A DNA stretch of 64,000 bases from an uncultured Gammaproteobacteria bacterium (lineage in GTDB: Bacteria; Pseudomonadota; Gammaproteobacteria; Arenicellales; JAANXG01): assembly GCA_947258975.1 (NCBI GenBank), contig CAMYKK010000019.1, positions 1 to 64,000 on the forward strand, written 5' to 3'. Shown here one piece after another: positions 1 through 8,742 of this stretch (its first letter is position 1; each line of letters starts with the position of its first letter). Position numbers and translations under genes: made by a program. The notes under the pieces are model-generated. The model did not search any database and was not told the DNA's origin. It saw only the letters and a list, made by a program, of their open reading frames with translations.

Positions 1-186
<186 letters not shown>

Positions 187-361
187 TCCTCCTCCGAGAT
201 CCGTGAGGGCGTTGTCAAGTTATCGAAGTAGAGACAATCAGTATCACGATTAACTGTCCCATCGCGGCCTAGAAATTATGCGCAGATGCTTTCTTGGGAA
301 CGCCAGCGTGCGTCGCCCCTTTGCGCAGACATATCCTCACACGGCAACCGACGATGAGCGG

Positions 362-1765
362 CTAGGAGGTGGTGTATTGGCTGCGGTCTATCCTATGTTT
401 CTTGATCAATTTCCCCAGCGCCCGCCGCTCCTTGCCGGCACGGGAAGCCGCTTCGGTGACATTGCCCCGGCATGCTTTCAAAAGGCCGCATATATAATTT
501 TTTTCGAATTGGGCGATGGCAGCAGCCTTGGCGGACTTGAAATCGGTGCCATGCTGGCCACCCCAATCATCGGCGCCCTCACCGGCGTTATCGTCCAATA
601 CCGACAACAAGGGACCGGGGCTGAGCACCACGGCACGGTGGATGCGGTGTTCCAGTTCGCGAATGTTTCCCGGCCAGTGATGCCGCTTTAGCCACTGCAT
701 GGAAGCGGCACAGAACCCGTGAAAGACCTTCCGGTATTTATCCTGATACTTTTCCGCAAAGTGGTGACACAGCAGTTCGATATCTTCGGCCCGCTCCCGC
801 AGCGGCGGAACCTGAATTTCCAGGACGTTCAGCCGGTAGAGCAAGTCGGCGCGAAATTCCCTTTGCGTCGCCAACTCGCCAATATTCCGGTTCGACGCGG
901 CAACTAATCTAACATCCGCCGTGCGGCTGGTTTCGCCTCCCAGCGGGCGATAGGTAAAATCCTGCAGGAAACGCAATAATACAACTTGGGCGCGCGGCGT
1001 CAGGGTATCCACTTCATCAAGAAACAGAGTGCCCCCATCGGCCTGCTCTACAATCCCGCGGTAGCGATTTCGCGCATCGGTATAAGCGCCCTTGGCGTGA
1101 CCAAACAGTTCGTTTTCGAACAAGCCTTCGGGCACCGCGCCGCAATTCAGCGGTACCAAGGGCCCATCCCGTCGTTCACTCAAATAGTGCAGGGCCTGCG
1201 TGGAAAGCTCCTTGCCAGTTCCGGTTTCACCGCCGATCAACACCGGGGCATCACTTTGTGCGCACATGCGGATACGTCCCATACAGGCACAAAAAGCAGC
1301 AGACTGCCCCAGCATATGGACCGCACTCAAACCGTCGAGACCGGCGCTTGGCAACGGCCTGCCAAATGCCTGGCGACTCACCACTGAGTGGCCCAAGCGA
1401 AACGCCAATGCGGACAAATCCACCGGCCAACTGCTAATGTCGCGGCTTACGCTCAGGAGTCGATCATCCCAGCTCAGAGCATCTTTGAGCACCGACAAAG
1501 AGGCGGTCACGCCTCTGCTCGACAAGGCCTCGGCAATCTCCCGCTGCACCGTATGATCGCCGTCGGTGATCACTACCGGCGCCTCATCGGGCTTGAGCGC
1601 GGCAATCGGCTTCACTTCCGCCGCAAATCCCAAGCAACTGAACGCGTGCAACAACGCCCGCGGCATCTCCTGATCGCGGACGACGGCGACAATGGGTAGG
1701 GCGAGGGCATTCTCGTCGCTATTGGCGCCGCGGCTCCTTGGTATCTGAACTTTGTGGGTCACCAT
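362..1765 (-). CDS. Sigma-54 dependent transcriptional activator (bacterial enhancer-binding protein)
   Basis: This 467-residue protein has a poorly conserved N-terminal sensory region (about 1-140), a central sigma-54 interaction AAA+ domain and a Fis-type helix-turn-helix at the C-terminus. Walker A reads GGETGTGKE near residue 177 and Walker B reads GGTLFLDEVD. The sigma-54 contact loop is GAYTDA rather than GAFTGA. The start chosen is an ATG nine codons inside the longest frame, because a GGGAGA ribosome site sits just upstream of it. No phosphoacceptor receiver, GAF or PAS domain is obvious, so the signal is unknown. It lies just past the 3-prime end of the injection-system operon, whose promoter is of sigma-54 type (35330-35345). 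I infer that it activates that operon. Confidence 0.93.
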   Translation of the reverse strand: MVTHKVQIPRSRGANSDENALALPIVAVVRDQEMPRALLHAFSCLGFAAEVKPIAALKPDEAPVVITDGDHTVQREIAEALSSRGVTASLSVLKDALSWDDRLLSVSRDISSWPVDLSALAFRLGHSVVSRQAFGRPLPSAGLDGLSAVHMLGQSAAFCACMGRIRMCAQSDAPVLIGGETGTGKELSTQALHYLSERRDGPLVPLNCGAVPEGLFENELFGHAKGAYTDARNRYRGIVEQADGGTLFLDEVDTLTPRAQVVLLRFLQDFTYRPLGGETSRTADVRLVAASNRNIGELATQREFRADLLYRLNVLEIQVPPLRERAEDIELLCHHFAEKYQDKYRKVFHGFCAASMQWLKRHHWPGNIRELEHRIHRAVVLSPGPLLSVLDDNAGEGADDWGGQHGTDFKSAKAAAIAQFEKNYICGLLKACRGNVTEAASRAGKERRALGKLIKKHRIDRSQYTTS

Positions 1766-2136
1766 GTCTTCTCCCTTCAACAGTTGTCCCACCGCTTAGA
1801 TTTTCCGCTGTTTGGTTTTTCTGAATTTAGTCGCGGATTATGATTTTTTCTCGAATCGATACGGCCAAGAAAATACTAACATACAAAATGCTGGCTTTGT
1901 CCAGCGTACAGGCAACCCATTGATTTTCATTAGCTTGAATCAAGCGCCTCATAGGTCCCGGATAGGACCTCGGCCGCGTACAAAGTGTCCCCAGGAAAAA
2001 TGTTCTAGATTCGATGTATGTAGCAGATGCCAATTCAGTTCCACTTGCCTACGCTTGAAAGAAAACACAGTCTTGCCCGTCAACGCGCATTACCAGCACC
2101 CCACTGGCATCGCGACACCATCGCCGTTTTCTACGA
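1766..2136. other. Intergenic region between the last cargo gene and the sigma-54 activator
   Basis: About 370 bases without a convincing gene. A 68-codon minus-strand frame here has no recognisable features. The stretch must carry the end of the injection-system transcript and the promoter of the activator gene, but I see no clear hairpin terminator and no good -35/-10 or -24/-12 pair. Confidence 0.5.
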
Positions 2137-4302
2137 CTAGCCGCTGATTTGATGGGCGATCTCAGCAACAAAAAAATGATGAGAATAAATCGATTCAGAA
2201 TAGGGCCGACCTAATCGCGTCAGGTCGTGGGCGTCCACGAAGGTCTTGAGTCCATCGACCGGGTCGTTTTCGCGCCGCAAAATGGCCCGCACTTCACTAT
2301 CATAGGTCGTGCAGAAATCATCTATGTTCACCTGACAACCCGAAGGCGTGGCGCTCGTTGTAAAACAGCCACGATCCGGCAAGGTGAGCAATTGCGACCT
2401 GACTCCGGGGGGAATGGTCAATGACGGCCGGGTTCTCATCGCGTCTTGGATTAGACGGGAATAACCGATCGCGCGCACGCACCCCGCCCGCAAACGAATG
2501 TTTTCGTCACCGCGAATTCGGTGAGTCGGAACGGTAACCTGATAGGACACGATTCGGCTGGCGGGAATACCACTGCGCCTGAGCACGGCCATGGTGTTGG
2601 CGTAACTGGCGTCGAGAATGACCACCCTGTTGACCAGTGAGACATCGATGAGCCCCCCTCTTACGGTTTCCCTCAGCCCGCGATGACCTCGACTATGGGC
2701 GCTCAATTGAAGGGCGTCGATATTGCGGCCACGCCCCACCTGGTCCAGACAGTCCTGAATATCCGCGGTAGTAATAGTGTGGTAACCAGGCTCCGCCCCT
2801 GGAACACCTATCAGTATCCACTCAGAACTTTCAAATCCCGCTCGCAGACCATGATGGAGCACTGCATTTGTCCCATGTTCGGTCTGTACTCCGCCGGGCG
2901 AAAAAAACACATGCACCTTGTTTTGGGCTGCAGGCGCCCCTCGCGACAAGAAGATTGAGAACATGCCAAATACGAACGTCCGTGACCCATACCGGTCACC
3001 GGCATCCTGGCCCTCGTCCGCATGAATAGGGGCCCAGCCCAAGGTGCCGCTCGCGATACCCGTCTTTAGCCTGGCAATCGCCGTGATCGTCCCCGAAATC
3101 AGGTTTTCCGCGACCGCACCGGTCATACCCGATATCACCGCTCTCTCAAGCTGAAACACCGGCCGGCTCATCAGCCCATGGGCATGAAGCAAGGGCTGAA
3201 TCAGGCGCACATCGGACGCCTGGTTGGCCTGACCCGCCCCCACATTGTCCGAAAGCCGCAGGTTGAGGAACGACCGGACCACATCGCGGTGTATTGTTGG
3301 GCGTTCGTTTCTGGAAATGGCCGCCACAACCGTCGGCATTAAGCTCGCCGGTACCTGACTGCCACTAGACAAGCCCCCGATCTGAGGATAGATCGAGTCG
3401 TAGTCATTATTGGATATGCTCCACAAACGATGCAGACTGTCCAGCAGGTGCAATACGTCCTCGCGTGTGTTGTCGGAGGCGCCGACTCCGACGCTCCGGC
3501 CACTTCTCATGGTGATGGTCTGGCGTTGGATCCGTTTTCGTCTGACTCTGGACACCTCGGGCGCGCCCCCAGCGGCGCTGCCCCCTTGGCTGCTCTTCCC
3601 GCCTTGCTGCTGAATGACATGGGTCAGCTCGTGGGCCAACAGCCTTTTGCCTTGGCGGGTACCCGGCGCATAGCTTGCCGACTGAAAGACCATATCTTTG
3701 CCGATGGTGAAGGCATGGGCCTGCAGATTTCTGGCCAAAGCGCTTGCCTGACTATCGCGATGTACCCGAACCCGGGAGAAATCGCGCCCAAACCGGGGTT
3801 CAAAGAATGCACGGGCTTGCGGCGGGAGGGGTTCGCCACCGCCCCGCAGGGCCTGGATCTGGGACGCCGCCGGATCCGACACCTGCGCACCCGTAACACC
3901 GCCAGCCGCGTCGCTTGCCGTTTGCAGCAACTCTTCGTGATCTTCCATGGCTTGCCGTTGCAGCTCCTCCTCACATTCGACGCAGAGCCGTTGCACCTTG
4001 GATTTGGCCGACGGGCTTTGTATGTCGGGGGCTTGGTCCGGCGACGGCTGCGGCATACGCATCACCTGATCCGCGGTTCGGTCCGCCTCCTGCTCATATT
4101 GGTCATCCGGAGCACCGACGGTCAACTTGGTTTGGACTCGCACATCTTGCGCTCCGCTCCGCTGCGAGGAATCGCCTATCGCGAACAAGTGCCAAACCGG
4201 ATTATGCGTTTGACTTGATGTGCTTGCGTGAGCCCGTTCACTTTGCACAGAAGTTTTTTCCGCGCCGGCCTTTGCAGATGGCTTATGCTTCGATGAATTC
4301 AT
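2137..4302 (-). CDS. DUF4157-domain eCIS cargo protein with alpha/beta-hydrolase-like C-terminus
   Basis: The 721-residue product is a probable toxin or effector of the injection system. Near residues 35-45 it has a short motif NPVWHLFAIG that recurs in the next two cargo proteins. A CVECEEEL segment and VGAPDDQYEQEADRTADQVM follow in the first 110 residues. A DUF4157 module at about 155-235 contains FGRDFSRVRVHRD and HELTH near 222, the metalloprotease-like helix of that family. The C-terminal half is different: SAHSRG near 534, a later LDASYAN stretch and a terminal YSHHFF suggest a serine hydrolase fold (nucleophile elbow, acid, histidine), which is inference only. The ATG start two codons inside the longest frame has a GGGAA site. 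It is the last gene of the operon. Confidence 0.8.
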   Translation of the reverse strand: MNSSKHKPSAKAGAEKTSVQSERAHASTSSQTHNPVWHLFAIGDSSQRSGAQDVRVQTKLTVGAPDDQYEQEADRTADQVMRMPQPSPDQAPDIQSPSAKSKVQRLCVECEEELQRQAMEDHEELLQTASDAAGGVTGAQVSDPAASQIQALRGGGEPLPPQARAFFEPRFGRDFSRVRVHRDSQASALARNLQAHAFTIGKDMVFQSASYAPGTRQGKRLLAHELTHVIQQQGGKSSQGGSAAGGAPEVSRVRRKRIQRQTITMRSGRSVGVGASDNTREDVLHLLDSLHRLWSISNNDYDSIYPQIGGLSSGSQVPASLMPTVVAAISRNERPTIHRDVVRSFLNLRLSDNVGAGQANQASDVRLIQPLLHAHGLMSRPVFQLERAVISGMTGAVAENLISGTITAIARLKTGIASGTLGWAPIHADEGQDAGDRYGSRTFVFGMFSIFLSRGAPAAQNKVHVFFSPGGVQTEHGTNAVLHHGLRAGFESSEWILIGVPGAEPGYHTITTADIQDCLDQVGRGRNIDALQLSAHSRGHRGLRETVRGGLIDVSLVNRVVILDASYANTMAVLRRSGIPASRIVSYQVTVPTHRIRGDENIRLRAGCVRAIGYSRLIQDAMRTRPSLTIPPGVRSQLLTLPDRGCFTTSATPSGCQVNIDDFCTTYDSEVRAILRRENDPVDGLKTFVDAHDLTRLGRPYSESIYSHHFFVAEIAHQISG

Positions 4303-4343
4303 CGACAAATTCCCGTGGCCTCAAAATCGCATGGGGCCGCGGC

Positions 4344-5198
4344 CTATGGCGCCACCACCGGAACGGAAACTGCGACGCCCAATTCCCGCAACCAGACGTC
4401 CGGCCGTATGCGAATATCTCGGCGTTCCTCATAGCGCGAACCCATGTTGCGCGTCGGACCACCCCGTGGCACCGCCTGAACGCTGAAGTGCAGGTGCGCG
4501 CCCATGCCCGCGCGCACCCTTCCGCTGCCTCTTCCGGTTGCGCCCACCGTGCCGATCTGTTGACCGGCCGTGACCTGCTGGCCGACGGTCACCGATACGG
4601 ATTCCAAATGGGCATAGAATGTCGTCACCGGTCGCGTGCCCGCCACGCTGGTGACAGGAGGACATGCATGGAGAATCAGCACCCGGTTTCCGTATCCAGA
4701 AGCGGTTCCCGCTGGGATCACCGTGCCCCGTATTGGCGCATAGACGGCAGTACCTACCGGTGCGTTCACATCCATCGCCGCATGAATCCTTCCGTACAAC
4801 CGGCTGAGTCTTTCGGCGGCCGGTGTTTCACACGCCTCCGAGTCCTGCCGGCACGACTCGGGCAAACTACTCCAGGCACGTTCCTCCGCCGCGGTGAGCC
4901 GGTTACCGAAGGTGCGACTGGATCCCGCCTGACCCGCCGCCAACAATGCCGGAGCGACGGGCTGTGATGCCCGGTCGGGGCAGGCCTCGGGCGCCGCTTC
5001 CGATTCTCCAGACGGCTGCACTTCCCGCTGAATTCTCGGAATGCTTGCCGTCTGGGTAATAGCGGCCGAACCGGTAGCGAGATGATGCCAGAGCGGATTT
5101 CTCGCTCTCCGAGGTTCGGCGGGCCGCCTCGAGGCGCTGGACTTTTCCCCGGCCGGGCTTCTCACAATGCCCGGCGCTCTGAGCGTGGCCTTATACAT
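4344..5198 (-). CDS. M23 (LytM-type) peptidoglycan endopeptidase, probable eCIS cargo
   Basis: A 284-residue protein whose C-terminal half is a peptidase family M23 domain. The zinc-binding HxxxD motif is in GRIHAAMDV near residue 138, the usual GTAVYAPIRGTV strand follows, and HLHF near 234 supplies the second histidine pair. The family cuts peptide cross-bridges of peptidoglycan. There is no signal peptide. The N-terminus instead has a basic, disordered stretch and NPLWHHLATG, matching the motif of the flanking cargo proteins, so delivery by the contractile particle is more likely than Sec export. The ATG start has a GGAGAAG ribosome site. The enzyme call is strong; the cargo role is inferred from position and shared leader. 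Confidence 0.86.
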   Translation of the reverse strand: MYKATLRAPGIVRSPAGEKSSASRRPAEPRRARNPLWHHLATGSAAITQTASIPRIQREVQPSGESEAAPEACPDRASQPVAPALLAAGQAGSSRTFGNRLTAAEERAWSSLPESCRQDSEACETPAAERLSRLYGRIHAAMDVNAPVGTAVYAPIRGTVIPAGTASGYGNRVLILHACPPVTSVAGTRPVTTFYAHLESVSVTVGQQVTAGQQIGTVGATGRGSGRVRAGMGAHLHFSVQAVPRGGPTRNMGSRYEERRDIRIRPDVWLRELGVAVSVPVVAP

Positions 5199-5256
5199 CA
5201 GTCGCTTCTCCGATCGCCCATGTTCCTGATCCTAGACGCCGATCCGGCCGGGCTCA

Positions 5257-6651
5257 CTAATTACAATCCGGCGCCACACCACCGTGATGACCCAGATCAA
5301 AATGATGGGTATCCCCACTTTCCGCATCTCCCAGGTCGGCAATGCCCCAGCGCAGGTTCCCGGTGTCCACCGTGGCAACGACAAACTCTTCGGTCATGTG
5401 CAAGAATCCTCTTGCCGGATTGCGGGTCACCGCCGGTCTGGCTTCCGGATTTCCCACGACCATGGGAACACGGACGAATTCATAATCGCGAAGCATCTGG
5501 AAATAATAGTCTCTGGCCATAAAACTGTCTTCCCAGTTCCAGTGATAGGTGTTGTCCGACGCATTGGGGTCATACTGATGATTGAGTATGTACTCGCGTA
5601 TATTGTTAACCGCCACACCTTCCGCGCGCCGCTCCGCGGTGGGAATGCCGGCGAGCAATTGCGACTCCGTGGCCGTGGCGATATTTGCGAGGGGCCGTCG
5701 GGTTGCCCGATCGGGACTGGTGTGAAATGCCAAACCAAGATAGATCCTCAGTGCGTCGTGCACGTTTCGGAAGCGCCGGTATACCGAAGATGTGCTCTCT
5801 CGGGGAGTAGTCGTTGTCGCCGCCGTTCTGGCACTGACATCCGCCCGGGCCTCACCATAGGCGAACTCGACCGCCCGGTCATAGACCTCGACAGCCGCTC
5901 GCCGTTGACTCGTCAAGGCCGCGCCCGCGGCTTCACCCCCATAAACGCTACCCGTTCTGGTGGCGATATACGGCTGATTACGATAATTGACATCGACCGC
6001 CGAGCCCGAGCAATGCTTGCTGGTGCTGCCGGGCCGATGGCGCCAGCCGGCCATGCTGAAGACCCCGGCCCAATCTCTCAATTCGGCGTCATCCCCCGGC
6101 GCGCGGCTGTGTACCGCTGTAAAGCGCGTGCGTAGCTCATCCGCTACATCGTCAAGCCGTCCCTGCATGGTCGGGTTGATACCGCCCTGCACCGGCATAC
6201 CGATGAAGTTGTATGCGGTGACCGCCGCCGGCTTTCGTTGTAGTATCGGCTCGCGTGCCTTGGACACCGACAAGGCAACGCCGGCATCGGTACGGCTTGT
6301 CGCGGGCATGCGCATGACCCGATGCGCCACCGCTTCCGCCTCGCGTTCATATTTATCGCCCGCTGCGCCAACGACGGATTTGGCTTGTACCGGCAACCCG
6401 CCGATTCGCAGCTCGTCTTCACACTCGGCACAGAGTCTCTGGATTTTCGGTGTGCCGTCGACCTTTGTTGGCAAGGCACTGGCAATTGGCCGTGGACCAT
6501 CCCCGCCGTGACCCCCTGTATGGGTGGAAAGGTGCCGCCAGTGGGGATTGCGCTTTTGGTCGGCGGCTTCGCCCGCCGACGCCCTTGCCACTCGGGTGCT
6601 TGTGCCGACCCTGGGCTTGGCTGGTTCAATGTATTTGGCCGCTTGTCTCAT
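5257..6651 (-). CDS. M15-like (VanY/D-Ala-D-Ala peptidase-type) metallopeptidase, probable eCIS cargo
   Basis: The 464-residue protein begins with a cargo-type leader: NPHWRHLSTHTG near residue 35, CAECEDEL, and VGAAGDKYEREAEAVAHRVM, which closely match the DUF4157 protein at the end of the operon. It lacks the DUF4157 HExxH helix. Near residue 210, SKHCSGSAVDV fits the SxHxxGxAxD zinc signature of family M15 peptidases, and DTHHFDLGHH near the C-terminus could supply the catalytic acid and third ligand. M15 enzymes cleave D-Ala-D-Ala or other peptidoglycan peptide bonds. No signal peptide is present. I read it as a second wall-cutting cargo paired with the M23 protein. The M15 call rests on the motif and not on an alignment. 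Confidence 0.7.
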   Translation of the reverse strand: MRQAAKYIEPAKPRVGTSTRVARASAGEAADQKRNPHWRHLSTHTGGHGGDGPRPIASALPTKVDGTPKIQRLCAECEDELRIGGLPVQAKSVVGAAGDKYEREAEAVAHRVMRMPATSRTDAGVALSVSKAREPILQRKPAAVTAYNFIGMPVQGGINPTMQGRLDDVADELRTRFTAVHSRAPGDDAELRDWAGVFSMAGWRHRPGSTSKHCSGSAVDVNYRNQPYIATRTGSVYGGEAAGAALTSQRRAAVEVYDRAVEFAYGEARADVSARTAATTTTPRESTSSVYRRFRNVHDALRIYLGLAFHTSPDRATRRPLANIATATESQLLAGIPTAERRAEGVAVNNIREYILNHQYDPNASDNTYHWNWEDSFMARDYYFQMLRDYEFVRVPMVVGNPEARPAVTRNPARGFLHMTEEFVVATVDTGNLRWGIADLGDAESGDTHHFDLGHHGGVAPDCN

Positions 6652-6656
6652 GGAAT

Positions 6657-7349
6657 CTATATTGTTCGCGTTTTGCCTGGCGCCAGCCCCCGACCGGCAC
6701 CGGCCGGGTGCGTCGGCACCAGCGTGGCGCTGGCTGACAAACCGAGGACAAAAAAGACGGCCGGCATGGAAGCCAGGATCAAGGCATTCGCTGCCCGGGT
6801 TTGTTCTTTTATGGCCTGAAATTTTGCGGCAAAAAGATGCGGGGTGGTTTGACGATCCATGCGCAACAGCGTTATGCGCTGGCCCTTGCCAATGAACGAT
6901 TGCTTATGGGCGATCAACACATCGTTGCCGGTGAGCATTTCGTCTTCGATTTGGTCAAGGTGAATATCAATCTTGGTGCCATCGCGGACGGCGATGCGCT
7001 GGTCGCGCGTGAAGGCCAACGCATTAATCTGCCGGCACTGCTCGTCAGTATCCGCTCCAGTGTGGATGCGAACCTGGGAAAAATCATGTTCGAAGCGGGA
7101 TTCAAAGTGCTCTCGCTCGGTCCTCGAGAGCGGTCGCCCGGGGTTGGCGTTGCCGGGCGCGCGTTCGTTTCCAACCGCCAACACGCCGGCCATTTCGGAT
7201 TCTGTATCGGTTTCGGGGGGTTGGCCGGGAGGCGCGGTGGAAAGTTTCGACCGGGCCCCGATCGCCGCCGGTTTTCCCTGGCCCTCGGTGTCAACTTTCA
7301 TGCCGGCGGACCGCCGTTTTCTCCTGCTTTTACATTGCCGGGCAAACAT
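6657..7349 (-). CDS. Degenerate DUF4157 protein with C-terminal hydrophobic segment
   Basis: About 230 residues. The middle has the front half of a DUF4157 module (PLSRTEREHFESRF followed by HDFSQVRIHTGADTD), but the protein lacks the HELTH helix expected about 40 residues later. The following region (KIDIHLDQIEDEM and onward) does not look like the family. A strongly hydrophobic stretch (ALILASMPAVFFVLGL) near the C-terminus could span or insert into a membrane. The start is an ATG four codons inside a TTG-initiated frame, with GGAA upstream; another ATG lies 16 codons further in. Its place between the methyltransferase fusion and the peptidases suggests cargo or a cargo adaptor. The function is unknown. 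Confidence 0.6.
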   Translation of the reverse strand: MFARQCKSRRKRRSAGMKVDTEGQGKPAAIGARSKLSTAPPGQPPETDTESEMAGVLAVGNERAPGNANPGRPLSRTEREHFESRFEHDFSQVRIHTGADTDEQCRQINALAFTRDQRIAVRDGTKIDIHLDQIEDEMLTGNDVLIAHKQSFIGKGQRITLLRMDRQTTPHLFAAKFQAIKEQTRAANALILASMPAVFFVLGLSASATLVPTHPAGAGRGLAPGKTRTI

Positions 7350-7364
7350 GCGAGATTCCAAGGC

Positions 7365-8735
7365 TCAGGCCGGCGCCGCTTCTTGCCACCGGAACAGAGC
7401 GGATTCGGCGTCGGCAAGTTCATTGCCGAACCCCCACCTTACCAGGGCCTGCCGCACCTCGTGCTCCTGACGCCCATAGGTATCGGCAGCCGGATGGTGG
7501 ATATCGTGTTCCAGAATGACATGGAACAGTTCATGGGCCACCGCGGTCACCACAGTGGCCCACCCATGGTTCTCGAGAATGGGCGACAAATAGACCACCT
7601 GCGCGGAAGTCGGCTGTCCGGCGGTCGATGTGCTTGCACGGGATGCATCCGCATTGGCCGGAAACGGATGCACCTGCCCAAGCACCGCGACAGCGGGAAT
7701 AAACCAGGAAAAATGTCCGGCCTGCCGGGTCAGCGAGGCGTAGGGCTTGGGAGCAAGACGGCGCAGTACTTCGCCGACCGCCTTGAGTCGAAGGCTGTTC
7801 TCGCCCTCCTCACCTAAGGACTTCCGAGCGGTCTCCCCCGGATATACGCCGTCGTCAATGCAGGATTCAATAGGCCGGCACTTGATAGGCGGCGTTGGGG
7901 CCGTCTGCGTTGTCTCATTAAGCCTGGATTCGAATTTGACCCAGGGAACCTGCCTTGCCGTCGGTGACGTGCCCAGTGTGGATTGTTCGGCGAGCTTTTG
8001 ACATACCACAAAGCAGCGACCCCTCTCATCAGGAAGCCCCAGGTCCTGTGCCCCGTCACACGCGGCCCTAACCGAAAAACCGGTGCTGGTAAGCGTCTCC
8101 CGCAGTTGCTCGTAGGAATAACAACGCTCATGGATCTCCCACTGGCGGTTTGGCGCCGAGTCTGTGGTCACAATGCGTATTCGATTTCGCCCGATCCGCG
8201 TTTCATTATCATAAATCGCATCCAGGTCGTAGATCGCATCAGCCAACACTCCCCGCCAATGGCCGCCCCAACGGGAGCGGTAGCCCTCTTCCATGTTCAC
8301 ATCGAACACGAAATAGCCCTTGTCCTTGGTATGGCGGTAAACGCAGCTGAACACCTGCTTTAGATCAGCGAGACTCAACAGATGATTGATGCTGTCAAAC
8401 ACGGAAACGACGCCGTCGACCGTGCCGGCGAGGGTAAACGCCACGGCGTTTGCCTGAATGAACTCGACCCCGGGTGCGTTCAGGCGGGCGAACCGAAGCA
8501 TCTCCGAAGACTCATCCACCCCCACGACGGAATAGCCCCGATCGTACAAGGATCGGGCCAACTGCCCCGTTCCGCAACACAGGTCGAGAACGCGACCACC
8601 GGGCGGGATGTGACCGAGGATCAGCTTCTCCAGGACCGGCAATATCCGCACCGAATATTGCCCCAGGTTTTCATTGTAAAACCGGGCCAGACCGTCGTAG
8701 GGCGCCTCAGCCCGGGATGCACGCTCCGGTTCCAC
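7365..8735 (-). CDS. SAM-dependent methyltransferase fused to an HExxH metallopeptidase-like domain
   Basis: The 456-residue protein has two parts. Residues about 1-250 form a class I methyltransferase: GGRVLDLCCGTGQLA near 47 is motif I, VVGVDESSEML is motif II, and a later DSINHL region fits the post-motif. Residues about 290-456 carry VAHELFHVILEHD near 398, an HExxH zinc signature, with a downstream EHEVRQAL helix that may supply the third ligand. I do not recognise this pairing as a standard enzyme. It starts with GTG just after the stop of the preceding gene and lies upstream of the cargo genes. It could modify structural proteins or cargo, or be cargo itself; the sequence does not decide. 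Confidence 0.72.
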   Translation of the reverse strand: MEPERASRAEAPYDGLARFYNENLGQYSVRILPVLEKLILGHIPPGGRVLDLCCGTGQLARSLYDRGYSVVGVDESSEMLRFARLNAPGVEFIQANAVAFTLAGTVDGVVSVFDSINHLLSLADLKQVFSCVYRHTKDKGYFVFDVNMEEGYRSRWGGHWRGVLADAIYDLDAIYDNETRIGRNRIRIVTTDSAPNRQWEIHERCYSYEQLRETLTSTGFSVRAACDGAQDLGLPDERGRCFVVCQKLAEQSTLGTSPTARQVPWVKFESRLNETTQTAPTPPIKCRPIESCIDDGVYPGETARKSLGEEGENSLRLKAVGEVLRRLAPKPYASLTRQAGHFSWFIPAVAVLGQVHPFPANADASRASTSTAGQPTSAQVVYLSPILENHGWATVVTAVAHELFHVILEHDIHHPAADTYGRQEHEVRQALVRWGFGNELADAESALFRWQEAAPA

Positions 8736-8742
8736 TGTCTTG

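Noticed and set aside
1827-2033. A 68-codon minus-strand frame upstream of the activator
   Set aside because: No ribosome site or domain; composition is not like neighbouring genes.
3430-4967. Long plus-strand frames opposite the DUF4157 and M23 genes
   Set aside because: They mirror GC-rich coding sequence on the other strand and show no domain or ribosome site.
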